This document shows, one piece after another, positions 1 through 9,125 of a stretch of 41,232 nt of DNA. The notes under the pieces are model-generated. The model did no database searches, was not told where the DNA came from, and saw nothing but the letters and a program-made list of their open reading frames with translations. The stretch comes from DATKZH01 sp964475955 (GTDB lineage: Bacteria > Planctomycetota > Planctomycetia > Pirellulales > Thermoguttaceae): assembly GCA_964475955.1 (NCBI GenBank), contig CAYYZY010000055.1, positions 1-41,232 of the forward strand, written 5' to 3'. A program made the position numbers and the translations under genes. Each line of letters starts with the position of its first letter. The stretch's first letter is position 1.

Positions 1-1935
1 CTCCCCCCCCTCCCCCGCATTCGTCCTCCACGTCTCAAAGAAATCCCCCAGGGTGACGGGGTCGAGAATCGGCTCTTCGCCGACGCCGGAGATCTTGAGG
101 GCTCCGTCGGCGTCGATGGTGTAGATCTGAGCGACGTTGGCGCCCGACTCGACGCCGATACTGTCCGGTATGGCGACCTCTTCGCCGTCGATGTAGATCG
201 ACAAGCGGGCCTCGGCCTCCATCTGTTCGTTGCTGAGCGGCAGGATCCAGGGCTCTTCGCCGTGGGTGCCGTCGTCGGCCGAGAAGTAGAGGGAGCCGTT
301 GACGTAGGCGAGGTTGTCGGGCTCGGACGCGTTGGGCACGTCGCTGGACGAGGACGTGTCGTAGGTGGACCCCGTGTAAATGTCCTTGACCAGGGTGGTG
401 CCGGTTTCGGTGCCGTCGCTCTTCCAGAGTTCCCGGCCGTTCTCGCCGTCGTCGGCCGAGAAGTACAACGTGCCCTCGACGTCGGTCAGGCTCGCCGGCT
501 GCGACGAGTTGGGGAAGGGGTCGTACCCTTCGTAGGTCGTGTCGCCGGGATAGACGTCCTTGACCAGAACGGTTCCGGAGTCGGTTCCGTCGGTCTTCCA
601 GAGCTCCTGGCCCTCGTCTTCGGTGTAGGCGACGAAGAAGAGCGTACCGTCGACGAGGGTGAGGTTCGACGGTGAAGACGAATTGGGGTAGGTTCCGTAC
701 GAGGAGTGGTAGCTGGTGCCGGGGGCAATGTCCTTGACCTGGACGGTTCCCGATTCGGTTCCGTCGCTCTTCCACAGCTCGCGGCCGTCGTCGCCGGTGT
801 AGGCGGAGAAGAAGAGGGTGCCGTCGATGTCCGTCAGGCTCTGGGGATCGGAGAAGTTGGGGACGTCCTCGCCCGCGGAGGAGTCGTAGGTGGTGCCGGA
901 ATAGATGTCTCTGGCCAGCGTGGTGCCGGTTTCGGTGCCGTCGCTCTTCCAGAGCTCGCGGCCCGTCTGACCATCGTCGGCCGTAAAGTACAAGGTGCCG
1001 TCGACGTGGGTCAAGTGCTGGGGATCGGACGCGTTGGGAACGTCGCTGGACGAGGACGCATCGTAAGTGGACCCCGTCCAAATATCCTCGACCGGGGTGG
1101 TGCCGCTTTCGGTGCCGTCGCTTTTCCAGAGCTCGCGGCCGTTCTCCCCGTCGTCGGCCGTGAAGAAAAGGGTGCCGCCGACCGCCGTAAGATTATCCGG
1201 CTCGGACGAATTGGGCACGTAGCTGTACGAGGAGGAGTCGTACGTTTCGCCCGAGTCGACGTCCTTGACCAGCGTGGTGCCCGACTCGGTGCCGTCGCTC
1301 TTCCAGAGCTCGCGGCCGTTCTCCCCGTCGTCGGCCGTGAAGAAGAGGGTGCCGTCGATGCTGGTCAGGCCCTGCGGCTCCGATGCGTTGGGGACGTAGG
1401 CGTACGCGGAGTAGTCGTAGGTCGACCCGGTCTGAAGGTCCTTGACCATCACGGTGCCGGCCGCCGTGCCGTCGCTTCTCCAGAGTTCTCGGCCGTGGTG
1501 GGTGCCGTCGTCGGCGGTGAACAGAAGCAGGCCGTCGACGGCGGTCAGCTCTTGAGGGGACGAGGAAAAGGGGCGGTAGCCGGACACGCTGTAGCCGTTG
1601 ATGTAGTCCCGATAGAACTCGCTGCCGGGGTAGATGTCCTTGACGCGTACGGTTCCGGAGACGGTGCCGTCGGTCTTCCAGAGCTCGGTGCCATGATCGC
1701 CGTCGTAGGCCACGAAGAAGGTGGTGTCTCCCACGGCGACGAAATCGCTGGGAGACGACGCCTCGGCGCCCGCCTGAACGTCGGCCAGAAGCGCCGGGCT
1801 GAGCGACAGCAGCGTGCGCTGTTCGAGCGGCTCCATGCGCAGCGCGGTCATCCCCAACCGGCGACGTGACGATCCGGACCTGCGGCGCTTCGCGGATGGA
1901 CTCTTGCGGCGACGCATCGACGACAAAGACCTCAT
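1..1935 (-). CDS. Exported ELWK(S/T)DGT-repeat protein (3' end outside window)
   Basis: The frame stays open from an ATG at 1935 to the window edge (645 codons), so the C-terminus is missing. The start has a GAGGAGAG ribosome site a few bases upstream. The N-terminus is Arg-rich and is followed at about residues 35-45 by MEPLEQRTLLSL, the planctomycete LExLExRxLLS export/anchor motif. Nine units of about 59 residues then carry ELWK(S/T)DGT plus LYFSADDGxxGREL, typical of the ELWxxDGT repeat family, which probably forms a beta-propeller. The last visible part (IYIDGE...TLGDFFETWRTNAG) resembles a C-terminal module of large planctomycete surface proteins. Extracellular or surface location is inferred; ligand unknown. 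It is divergent from the ECF-kinase operon. The units are also very similar at DNA level, suggesting recent duplication. Confidence 0.88.
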   Translation of the reverse strand, partial: MRSLSSMRRRKSPSAKRRRSGSSRRRLGMTALRMEPLEQRTLLSLSPALLADVQAGAEASSPSDFVAVGDTTFFVAYDGDHGTELWKTDGTVSGTVRVKDIYPGSEFYRDYINGYSVSGYRPFSSSPQELTAVDGLLLFTADDGTHHGRELWRSDGTAAGTVMVKDLQTGSTYDYSAYAYVPNASEPQGLTSIDGTLFFTADDGENGRELWKSDGTESGTTLVKDVDSGETYDSSSYSYVPNSSEPDNLTAVGGTLFFTADDGENGRELWKSDGTESGTTPVEDIWTGSTYDASSSSDVPNASDPQHLTHVDGTLYFTADDGQTGRELWKSDGTETGTTLARDIYSGTTYDSSAGEDVPNFSDPQSLTDIDGTLFFSAYTGDDGRELWKSDGTESGTVQVKDIAPGTSYHSSYGTYPNSSSPSNLTLVDGTLFFVAYTEDEGQELWKTDGTDSGTVLVKDVYPGDTTYEGYDPFPNSSQPASLTDVEGTLYFSADDGENGRELWKSDGTETGTTLVKDIYTGSTYDTSSSSDVPNASEPDNLAYVNGSLYFSADDGTHGEEPWILPLSNEQMEAEARLSIYIDGEEVAIPDSIGVESGANVAQIYTIDADGALKISGVGEEPILDPVTLGDFFETWRTNAGEGGE

Positions 1936-2857
1936 CTTACTCTCCTCGTCAGCAACTCAGGGGGAGCACGGCAAGTGGCGGCTCTCGGTCAAGCGGGATC
2001 CAGAAGCGGAATTCGTGTCGGCAGCCCAAGTCGGTGCGAGGGCCCAATCGGCGCGGGGGCGCCGGCGGCCCGGTAGCCTGAAACGACAACGCCCCGGCGG
2101 CGCCGGGGGCCGCACCGCGTCGCCCAGGTGGCGAAAGACGCCTGGCGGCGACCGCCGCATCGGCACGCGACCCGCCCGGCCGGGGCCGTCGCCTCGATCG
2201 ACCTCGGGGGCCCCCGTTGCGGGGGGGGCGACGCGTCGGCCCTCGTCGATAATCCAGGGAAAAGGCCAATGGGGGCCCCTCACGACGCGGTCTTCCGCGC
2301 CCAACGAGGCGCCTCAACTCACTATGATCGAGTTGCGGCCGTTTTGTCACGCAAATCCCGCCACGAATTGCCAGTTCCCCCAGGCGACCCGAGCCGCGGC
2401 GTTCCGAATGGGTCAAGTGCGGGGGAGACAAGGGCGTTGGCGGTGCCGACGATGGTTCCGTGGAGGCGAGATGTAGGGGGTTTGGCGGGCCGGTCTGGGC
2501 CGTTTACTCGGGAAGACGGGGGCAAGCGCTTGCAGGAAATGACCGTTGCAAGAACAATAGGGGAAGCGTTCGGTTGACAGGCGCGCCGGGGTGGCGCCCC
2601 GGCCTGTCTTTCACGCCCCGCTGAACGGGGCGACTCGTCTCCCGACAACAGAAGCCGTCCCCTCGATGGTGGCGGGCCAGATCGGGGGGAGGCGTTTACA
2701 CGACCCGATTCGGCCGCTACAGGCCCGTGGATGCTGGAACCGGGAAACGCGCCGTGCGAGGCAAACGTTGAAAGCCCAGGCCGTTGCGGGCCGGAACACG
2801 AGGGCGCGGGTCGTGTTCCCGGTGTAGTACGGCCGGCTTTCGGGGCGAAAAGCACTT
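1936..2857. other. Divergent intergenic region, about 920 bp
   Basis: This separates the minus-strand ELWKSDGT gene from the plus-strand ECF operon. Several open frames exist on both strands, but they are Arg/Gly/Pro-rich, lack a ribosome site and show no family motif, so I treat them as GC-driven. The region must hold the promoters of both flanking transcripts, but no convincing -35/-10 pair is visible. The only clear structure is a pair of adjacent hairpins near 2576-2632, listed separately. Confidence 0.6.
2576..2632. repeat. Two adjacent hairpin-forming inverted repeats
   Basis: First stem: GACAGG (2576-2581) and CCGGGG (2586-2591) pair with CCCCGG (2597-2602) and CCTGTC (2603-2608), with a 4-nt bulge. 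Second stem: CGCCCCG (2614-2620) pairs perfectly with CGGGGCG (2626-2632) across a 5-nt loop. They lie about 230 bp upstream of the ECF sigma gene, so they could be part of a 5' leader, a terminator for an unseen transcript, or a repeat remnant. No U-tract follows. Confidence 0.5.
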
Positions 2858-3499
2858 GTGAGCGACATGGTATCCGAGGCCGAAACGTCCCCGTCGGAAG
2901 ACCTGCTCAAGGCGGCGCGGGCCGGCGACGGCGAGTGCCTGGGACGGTTGCTGCAATCCTACCGGAATTACCTCAAGCTGTTGGCCTCAACACAAATCGA
3001 CCGGCGGCTTCAAGCCCGGTTCAGTGCGTCGGACGTGGTGCAGGAGGCCTTCCTCGACGCGCATCGCGGCTTCGCCCGGTTTCGCGGCCAGACCGAGCGC
3101 GAGTTCCGGGCGTGGCTGCGGCGGGTACTGGTCAACCGGCTGTGGCAGTTCGTCGAGCAGCATGCGCAGGCCGACAAGCGACGGGTGCACTGCGAGGTCT
3201 CGCTGAAGGCGATGGGAGCCGCGATCGGACGGTCGACGGCGCGTCTGGAGTCGATCCTCGAGGCCTCGATCACGTCGCCGAGCGGCGCCGCGTGCCGGAA
3301 TGAGAACACCGTGCTCCTCGCCGACCGCATCGCGCGGTTGCCCGAGGACTATCGAGACGTGCTGGTCCTACGTCACCTGGAGGGGCTGCCGTTCGAAGAG
3401 GTCGGCCGGCGCATGGGGCGCAGCTCCGGGGCGGTGCGGATGTTGTGGCTTCGGGCGCTGGAGCATTTGCGCCAGCTTCTCAGTGCAGAAGGCTTATGA
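2858..3499 (+). CDS. ECF-family RNA polymerase sigma factor
   Basis: A 213-residue protein with the two-domain ECF layout. Region 2 lies around residues 30-100, with DVVQEAFLDAHR at 59-70 for core and -10 contact. Region 4 lies around 155-208, with LPEDYRDVLVLRHLEGLPF and a helix-turn-helix EVGRRMGRSSGAVRMLWLRA for -35 binding. The linker of about 55 residues is long for an ECF factor but usual in planctomycete ECFs paired with kinases. The start is GTG at 2858; an ATG at 2867 is an alternative and neither has a strong ribosome site. The stop overlaps the downstream kinase start in an ATGA, implying translational coupling. No anti-sigma factor is encoded beside it, so the adjacent kinase is the probable regulator (inference). 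Confidence 0.92.
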   Translation: MSDMVSEAETSPSEDLLKAARAGDGECLGRLLQSYRNYLKLLASTQIDRRLQARFSASDVVQEAFLDAHRGFARFRGQTEREFRAWLRRVLVNRLWQFVEQHAQADKRRVHCEVSLKAMGAAIGRSTARLESILEASITSPSGAACRNENTVLLADRIARLPEDYRDVLVLRHLEGLPFEEVGRRMGRSSGAVRMLWLRALEHLRQLLSAEGL

Positions 3500-6400
3500 T
3501 GGGTCCGGAATCGCTCGTCGATATGGCGTCGGCCGACGCCCTCTCGCCCGAGCAGCGAGAGCGGATGATGGAGGTGTTGGAGAAATACGTCGACGACGTG
3601 GAACGGGGGTTCGCGCCCGACGCGGACCAACTCGCGGCCGAGCATCCCGACCTGGCCGGCCCGCTGAAGGCCCATCTCGGAAGCCTCAAGCTGCTGAACC
3701 AGGCGGCCGCCGAGTTGCGTCCGGGCGACGACCTGCCGGCCGGCGGCGTCGCGGCCGCGGCCCCCGACTTCTCGGCGAAGCAGTTGGGCGACTACACGAT
3801 CCTGCGCCAGATCGGCCGCGGCGGAATGGGAGTCGTCTACGAGGCGCGGCAGAACTCGCTCGACCGGCGCGTGGCGCTGAAGATCCTCCCGTTCGCGGCC
3901 GTGCTCGACCAGAAGCAAATCGAGCGGTTCCGAAACGAGGCCCGCGCCGCGGCCCAACTGCACCACGCGAACATCGTGCCCGTCTTCTCGGTGGGATGCG
4001 AGCGCGGCGTCCACTTCTACGCGATGCAGTACATCGAGGGGCAGGCGCTCGACGTGGCCATCCGCCAGCTCCGGAAGTTGGCCGATACGGAGCCGCGCCA
4101 CGCGGCCGACACGAAGAAGACCGGCGCCCACGCCGCAGAGGCCGCTCCTCCCAGCGTTGAGTTGCCACGCTCCTTCCCCGGGGCCGGGTCCCGCGGCACG
4201 GTCCAGTACGCCCGGCGCGTCGCCGAACTGGGCATTCAGGTGGCCGAGGCGCTCGAATACGCCCACGAGCACGGCATCGTGCACCGCGACGTGAAACCGT
4301 CGAACCTGATGGTCGACGGGCAGGGGAAGGTCTGGATCACCGATTTCGGCTTGGCCCGGTTCCAGGCCGATTCGCGGATGACGATGAGCGGCGACGTGGT
4401 CGGCACGCTCCGCTACATGAGCCCGGAGCAGGCAGCCGGGAAGTCGAACCTCATCGACGAGCGGATCGACGTCTACTCGCTCGGGATCACGCTCTACGAA
4501 CTGCTCACGCTGCGCAACGCGTTCGACGGGCCCGACCGCGAGGAGGTGCTCCGCCGCATCGCCGAGGAGGAGCCGCCGGCGCCGCGGCGCGTCAACCCGT
4601 CGATCCCGGTCGACCTGGAGACGATCGTCCTCAAGGCGAGCGCCAAGGCGCGCGAGCAGCGATACACGACGGCTCGGGCGCTGGCCGACGACCTGCGGCG
4701 GTTCCTCGACGGAAAGCCGACGCTCGCCCGGCGGCCGACGCTCGTCGACCGCCTCGGCAAATGGGGCCGCCGGCACCGGACGGCCGTGCGGTACGCCCTC
4801 GCGCTTGCCGCGGTCGTCTTCGTCGGCCTGGCCGTGAGCACCCTGGTGATCGCCCGGGCGCATTGGCAGGTCAAGGCGGTCAATGCGAGTCTCGCCGCGG
4901 CGCTGGATCAGTCGGAAGAGAACCGCCTGCGCGCCGAGGAAAATCTCCGGCGCGCCAAGGCTCATTTTCGCCGGGCGCGCGAGGTGGTCGACCTTTTCGG
5001 GACCCGGTACAGCGAGCGGCTCGCCAAGATACCCGGCGCGGAGCGGCTCCGCCATGAGGTCCTCCGCGACGCGCTGGGCTACTACCAGCAGTTCATCGAC
5101 GACGCCGGCGACGACCCCTCCTTCCAACGCGACCTGGCCGTCACCTATTCCAAGGTAGGGCGGGTCACGGAGCAGACGGGCGACCCGGAAGAGGCGCTGG
5201 CCGCGCATCGCCGGGCGAAGAAGCTTCTCGAAGACCTGGTCGAGGCGCAGCCCGGTGCCCGAAAACCGCGGGCCGAGTTGGCCCTCTGCTACAACAACAT
5301 CGGCCTGCTGCTGGGCCGCAACGGCAAGACGGCCGAGGCGCGCGAAGCCCATCGTCGGGCGATCGAAATCCAGAACCGTCTGGCGGGAGACTACCCGCAG
5401 GAACACGCGTACCGGAGCGACCTCGCGCTGTCGTACAGCAACCTCGCGCTTCTGGAGAGCCGGACCGACTCGGTCGCGGCCGCCGACCGGCTGATCCGCG
5501 AGGCGATACGCGTGCGCGAAGACCTCGTCGAGCGCGGGGTCGACAAGCCCGGGCACCTTGCCGACCTGGCCCTCAGTTACAACGATCTGAGTTGTCTCTA
5601 CGCCGAGCCGGACCCGGCCGAGGCGATGCGCTGGTGCCGCGAGGCGCTGGCGATCCAGTCGCAATTGGCCGAGGCGCACCCCGGCGAAACGGGGTACGAG
5701 AGCGATTTGGCCCTGAGCTACTGCAACCTGGGCGCCTTGCAGAGCCGGCTGGAAGAGCCCGACGAGGCGGAATCCTCGTATGAGCGGGCCATCGATCTCC
5801 AAGAGCGGCTCGTGCGCAGGTCGCCGTCGGTGAACGAGTTCCGGCAGAACCTGGCGATCAGCTTGAACAACCTGGGACGCGTCCGCTCCGATGCAAAGCA
5901 GTGGCCCGAGGCAAACGCGGCCTTCCAGCGGGCCCGGGAACTCCTCGAAGGCCTGGTGTACGACTACCCAAACGATTTGAACTACCGGAGCAGCCTGGGC
6001 GGCGTGCTCAACAACCTGGGCATGGCGCGGGAGGCCGTCGACCGGCCCGAGGAAGCGCTGGCCGCGTTTCGCCGGGCCATCGAGCACCAGCGCTTCGCGC
6101 TGGAGGCCGCGCCGAACGTGTCGCGATTTCGCCGGTTCTTGAGCAAGCAGTACTGGAACTACGGTCGCGCCCTGCGCGCGTTGGGGCGCGTGGACGAAGC
6201 CGCCGAGGCCGCCTTTGCCCGAAAGGAGCTTTGGCCCGGCGACCCGGAGCGGCTCTATAGTGTGGCGTGCGAGTTGGCGATGGCGGGCGAACGGATTGTC
6301 TCGGACGGCGCGGCGCTCAACGAGGAGGAAGTGGAAACCAAGCGGCGGCTCGGCGACGAAGCGGTGGCCGCCCTGGAGCAGGCGATCGAGGCCGGGCTGA

Positions 6401-6531
6401 CGCGCGTCGAGCGAATTCCGAACGACCCGGATCTGGCCGGCATTCGCGAGCACCCCGGGTTCGGCGAATTGGTCGGTAGGCGAACGGCGTCTCGCACGAG
6501 CCAAGCGCCCGACCGCACGGCCCAACCATGA
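3496..6531 (+). CDS. Membrane-anchored Ser/Thr protein kinase with TPR domain
   Basis: A Hanks-type kinase of 1011 residues, starting at the ATG overlapping the ECF stop. The frame is open further 5', but that would lie inside the sigma gene. The kinase domain is about residues 100-400: glycine loop IGRGGMG, catalytic Lys129, HRDVKPSN with Asp265, DFG Asp283, and MSPEQA in the activation segment. An insert of about 50 residues rich in Ala/Thr/Glu sits between lobes. A single hydrophobic helix spans about 431-455. A coiled-coil-like Glu/Arg-rich stretch follows, then many TPR-like repeats (NNIG/SYSNLA/NNLG) to about residue 940. The kinase should be cytoplasmic with the TPRs across the membrane, a layout known for planctomycete kinases. 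Probably phosphorylates or senses for the adjacent sigma factor (inference). Confidence 0.94.
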   Translation: MMGPESLVDMASADALSPEQRERMMEVLEKYVDDVERGFAPDADQLAAEHPDLAGPLKAHLGSLKLLNQAAAELRPGDDLPAGGVAAAAPDFSAKQLGDYTILRQIGRGGMGVVYEARQNSLDRRVALKILPFAAVLDQKQIERFRNEARAAAQLHHANIVPVFSVGCERGVHFYAMQYIEGQALDVAIRQLRKLADTEPRHAADTKKTGAHAAEAAPPSVELPRSFPGAGSRGTVQYARRVAELGIQVAEALEYAHEHGIVHRDVKPSNLMVDGQGKVWITDFGLARFQADSRMTMSGDVVGTLRYMSPEQAAGKSNLIDERIDVYSLGITLYELLTLRNAFDGPDREEVLRRIAEEEPPAPRRVNPSIPVDLETIVLKASAKAREQRYTTARALADDLRRFLDGKPTLARRPTLVDRLGKWGRRHRTAVRYALALAAVVFVGLAVSTLVIARAHWQVKAVNASLAAALDQSEENRLRAEENLRRAKAHFRRAREVVDLFGTRYSERLAKIPGAERLRHEVLRDALGYYQQFIDDAGDDPSFQRDLAVTYSKVGRVTEQTGDPEEALAAHRRAKKLLEDLVEAQPGARKPRAELALCYNNIGLLLGRNGKTAEAREAHRRAIEIQNRLAGDYPQEHAYRSDLALSYSNLALLESRTDSVAAADRLIREAIRVREDLVERGVDKPGHLADLALSYNDLSCLYAEPDPAEAMRWCREALAIQSQLAEAHPGETGYESDLALSYCNLGALQSRLEEPDEAESSYERAIDLQERLVRRSPSVNEFRQNLAISLNNLGRVRSDAKQWPEANAAFQRARELLEGLVYDYPNDLNYRSSLGGVLNNLGMAREAVDRPEEALAAFRRAIEHQRFALEAAPNVSRFRRFLSKQYWNYGRALRALGRVDEAAEAAFARKELWPGDPERLYSVACELAMAGERIVSDGAALNEEEVETKRRLGDEAVAALEQAIEAGLTRVERIPNDPDLAGIREHPGFGELVGRRTASRTSQAPDRTAQP

Positions 6532-6544
6532 CGAAGCAGAAGCA

Positions 6545-8173
6545 ATGAGCAAGACACCCCACAGCCGAACCCGCAGTCGCCGCCGGCGCGCCGGCGCGCG
6601 TGCGCGCCGCCCGGGGCCGGCCGCGCGGCATCGCCGGCTCCGCTTGGAGATGGTCGAGCGACGTGAATTGCTCTCGGCAACCACCGCGGTGGAGTTCGGG
6701 CCGGCGGCCGTCGATTTCCTGCTCGTGGCAAAGACGCGATGGATCGCCGAGTCGGACGTCGGCCCTACGGCCGGGGAGTGGCGAGTCGAGGGCGCACACG
6801 CGGGCGGGCCCGCCCTCCGGCCGAACGTTGGACCCTCCCGGGTCGATTTCGGACAACCGGCCGGCGATCCGCCCGAGGATCCGTTCGCTACGGATCCGAG
6901 AGACGGGGCCGCCGCCTCGATCGACGATTCCGGCGACCCGCCTTCACGCGACGCGCATCGCGAAGGCGGAATGATCGACATCGGCGGGCTGGGCGTGGTG
7001 AGGCAGAGCCTGTCGATCGCAGGCGCCGCGGCACCGACCGTGGAGTCCTCCCCGTCGGCCCGAGGGGACTCGCTGTCGACCGAGGCGGCCGGTGGCGCTC
7101 CGCTAATGTTCCGCGCGGAGGGCGCCTCGGTCGCGACGGAGGCCGGCAAGGCCTCAGCGGGCGAGGTTTCCTATGACGCTTCCTACGAGGCGGCCGCTCC
7201 CGAGCCGGTCGTCCGCGACCGAGCGCCGCCGGATCCCGCGGTCCAGGATGCCGTCTCGGGCACGTCCATAGTCCAAGAAGCGGCCCCGGCCGAACGCACG
7301 ACGCACGCCCCGGTTTCCGCCGAGGCAGCCGCTCAGCTCGCGCCGCCGCCCGAGCCCGCAACGCGCGAGGCGCCCGCGACCCAAGCCGTCGCGGCCGATG
7401 CCGCCGACGAGCCGTTTGCCTCTCCCGCCGCCGACAACGCGGTCGCCGACGCGGGGCAGGCCTCGCACAACGAGCCACCGGCGGACTCGGGCGACGACGC
7501 GGCCGACTCGGACGCCGTGGAGCAGGACGTGGAATCGGAACCGGAACCGAAATCCAAGCGGCCGGGCGACTCGGACGAGACCCGGATAAGGGCGATCGCA
7601 CCCAATGCTCTGGCGCACGGCGAATCGGAAGGAGGCTGGATCGACCTGACGTGCGTGGTCAACGATCCCATCCGGTGCGACCCCAACGGCGCCGCGGGAG
7701 AGGACGCGTCGCCGGCACTTGCCGACGCCCGGCAGCCCGACCAGGTCGCGCTCGAAGACCCTTCGGTGGCCGGCTCCCGCGGCCGCTCCCAGGTGTTCGA
7801 GCTGGCCACCGCGCGGGCCGAACGAGAAGCGGCCGCCGTCGCCGACCTCCCCCCGCTCGATCGGGCACCGCGCGCCGAAGTGATTCAGGCGGTCTTTCCT
7901 TTCGAGGCTTCCGGCGACGCGGCGTCGGCCGTCCGGGCGTTGCTCGATGAAGCGGCGTTCGTCCCGCCCGGACCGCGCGACGCAATCTTCGCCGAAATGG
8001 CCGAAGAGCCCGAGGAGGCCGCCCAGCCGTCGCCGGGCGAGCAAACCCGGTGGTCGGCCGGCTCGATCGTGCTGCTGGCGCCGGCGGTCGTGGTTTTCGA
8101 CCTTGCCGAGCGAATCGCCCGGCGCGGCGACCGGCGGCACTTCGCCCGGCTCGCCGACTGGCGGTTCTCGTAG
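6545..8173 (+). CDS. Acidic low-complexity exported protein with LExxExRxLLS-type motif
   Basis: A 542-residue protein starting 13 bp after the kinase stop, so third in the ECF-kinase operon. Its basic N-terminus (RSRRRRAGARARR) leads to LRLEMVERRELLSA at about residues 32-45, the planctomycete export/anchor motif also seen in the divergent ELWKSDGT protein. The central 400 residues are rich in Ala, Pro, Glu and Asp with no recognisable fold and are probably disordered. A hydrophobic stretch (SIVLLAPAVVVFDLAERI) lies near the C-terminus, followed by a basic tail, which could be a membrane anchor. The function is unknown. Its place in the operon suggests that it is an output or extracellular partner of the sigma/kinase module (inference). 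Confidence 0.8.
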   Translation: MSKTPHSRTRSRRRRAGARARRPGPAARHRRLRLEMVERRELLSATTAVEFGPAAVDFLLVAKTRWIAESDVGPTAGEWRVEGAHAGGPALRPNVGPSRVDFGQPAGDPPEDPFATDPRDGAAASIDDSGDPPSRDAHREGGMIDIGGLGVVRQSLSIAGAAAPTVESSPSARGDSLSTEAAGGAPLMFRAEGASVATEAGKASAGEVSYDASYEAAAPEPVVRDRAPPDPAVQDAVSGTSIVQEAAPAERTTHAPVSAEAAAQLAPPPEPATREAPATQAVAADAADEPFASPAADNAVADAGQASHNEPPADSGDDAADSDAVEQDVESEPEPKSKRPGDSDETRIRAIAPNALAHGESEGGWIDLTCVVNDPIRCDPNGAAGEDASPALADARQPDQVALEDPSVAGSRGRSQVFELATARAEREAAAVADLPPLDRAPRAEVIQAVFPFEASGDAASAVRALLDEAAFVPPGPRDAIFAEMAEEPEEAAQPSPGEQTRWSAGSIVLLAPAVVVFDLAERIARRGDRRHFARLADWRFS

Positions 8174-8181
8174 CCGCTGGG

Positions 8182-9036
8182 CTACCCCCACCGCTTGGCG
8201 ACTTCGGTCTTCATGAAGTGGAGCGAGTCGGCGGCCAGTTGGCGTTCGCTCTCATACATGCGGCGCCAGATCTTGGTGGCGGGGATCAGCTTCTCCAGGG
8301 CCAGGCCGAAGGCCTCGACGACCATGGTGCCGTCGTAGCCGATCTCGTGGAGGGTGTCGAACGTCTCGCCCCAGCGCACGTTGCCCGAGCCCGGCGTGCT
8401 GCGGTCGTTCTCGGAGATGTGGACGTGTCCCAGGCAGCCCTTGAGCGCCCGAATCGCCGCCGGCGTGCTCTTCTCCTCGATGTGGGAGTGGAAGGTGTCG
8501 TACATCATCCGGCAGTAGGGGTGGTTCACCTCGCCGACGAATCGCGCCCCGTCGGCGGCCGTGTTGAGGAAGTAGCACTCGAACCGGTTGAGGTACTCCA
8601 GAGTGAGGCGCACGCCGACCTGCTCGGCGTGCTCGGCCACTTCCCGCATCCCCTCGACGCCCCACTTCCACTCGTCTTGGGTCGGACCGGCCCCGGAGAA
8701 CTCGCCGAGGGCGGAATGGAACGGGCCGGCCATCACCTCGCACCCCAGCGCGGCGCAGCAATCGAGGTTCCGCTTGTTGGCGTCGATCCCGGCGCGGCGC
8801 ACCGCCGCGTCGCCGCTGATCATGTTCTCCTCCGGACCCCGAATGGCCGTGCCCGTTCGCCCCAGGCCGAGCTCGTCGAGCCGCTTGCTCCACTTGGCGT
8901 AGTTCTCGTCGTTGTCGAGGTCGAAGACGGGCAGCTCGACGACGTCGAAGCCGATCTCCTTCAGCTCCTCCAGGTGCGGCAGCGCCTCGTCCGCGAGCGT
9001 GTCGATCCACATCAGCATGTTCATTCCGAATCGCAT
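8182..9036 (-). CDS. Sugar phosphate isomerase/epimerase, ketose 3-epimerase-like
   Basis: A 284-residue TIM-barrel protein of the xylose-isomerase-like (AP endonuclease 2) superfamily. The start ATG at 9036 has AGGAGAAAG upstream; the longer open frame 5' of this is not supported. MRFGMNMLMW at the N-terminus and the motif order match D-tagatose/D-allulose 3-epimerases. Glu147 in LTLEYLNRFECYFLN, Asp180 in MMYDTFHSHIEE, His206 in GHVHISENDR and Glu241 in VVEAFG fit the metal-binding and acid/base residues of that family. The expected reaction is Mn/Mg-dependent C3 epimerisation of a free ketose in the cytoplasm; the exact sugar cannot be read. L-ribulose 3-epimerase or hydroxypyruvate isomerase-type activity is possible. 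Confidence 0.85.
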   Translation of the reverse strand: MRFGMNMLMWIDTLADEALPHLEELKEIGFDVVELPVFDLDNDENYAKWSKRLDELGLGRTGTAIRGPEENMISGDAAVRRAGIDANKRNLDCCAALGCEVMAGPFHSALGEFSGAGPTQDEWKWGVEGMREVAEHAEQVGVRLTLEYLNRFECYFLNTAADGARFVGEVNHPYCRMMYDTFHSHIEEKSTPAAIRALKGCLGHVHISENDRSTPGSGNVRWGETFDTLHEIGYDGTMVVEAFGLALEKLIPATKIWRRMYESERQLAADSLHFMKTEVAKRWG

Positions 9037-9125
9037 GGTCTTTCTCCTCAGGCAGTAAGTCGACGTGGCTGGTGTTCGAGCCGGGCAGGGCCTGGCGCCC
9101 GGGCGGCGAGCCCCCGGCGGCCCCG

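Noticed and set aside
1949..2431. 160-codon open frame on the minus strand between the ELWKSDGT and ECF genes
   Set aside because: Arg/Gly/Pro-rich translation, no ribosome site and no motif.
2574..2602. TTGACA at 2574-2579 as a promoter -35 of the ECF operon
   Set aside because: The region 17 bp downstream is CCCCGG within a hairpin, so no -10 element is possible there.
3373..7149. Very long open frame antisense to the kinase gene
   Set aside because: Its sequence is Arg/Gln/Leu/Val-rich with no family motif, whereas the plus strand encodes a complete kinase with all catalytic motifs. It follows from high third-position GC.
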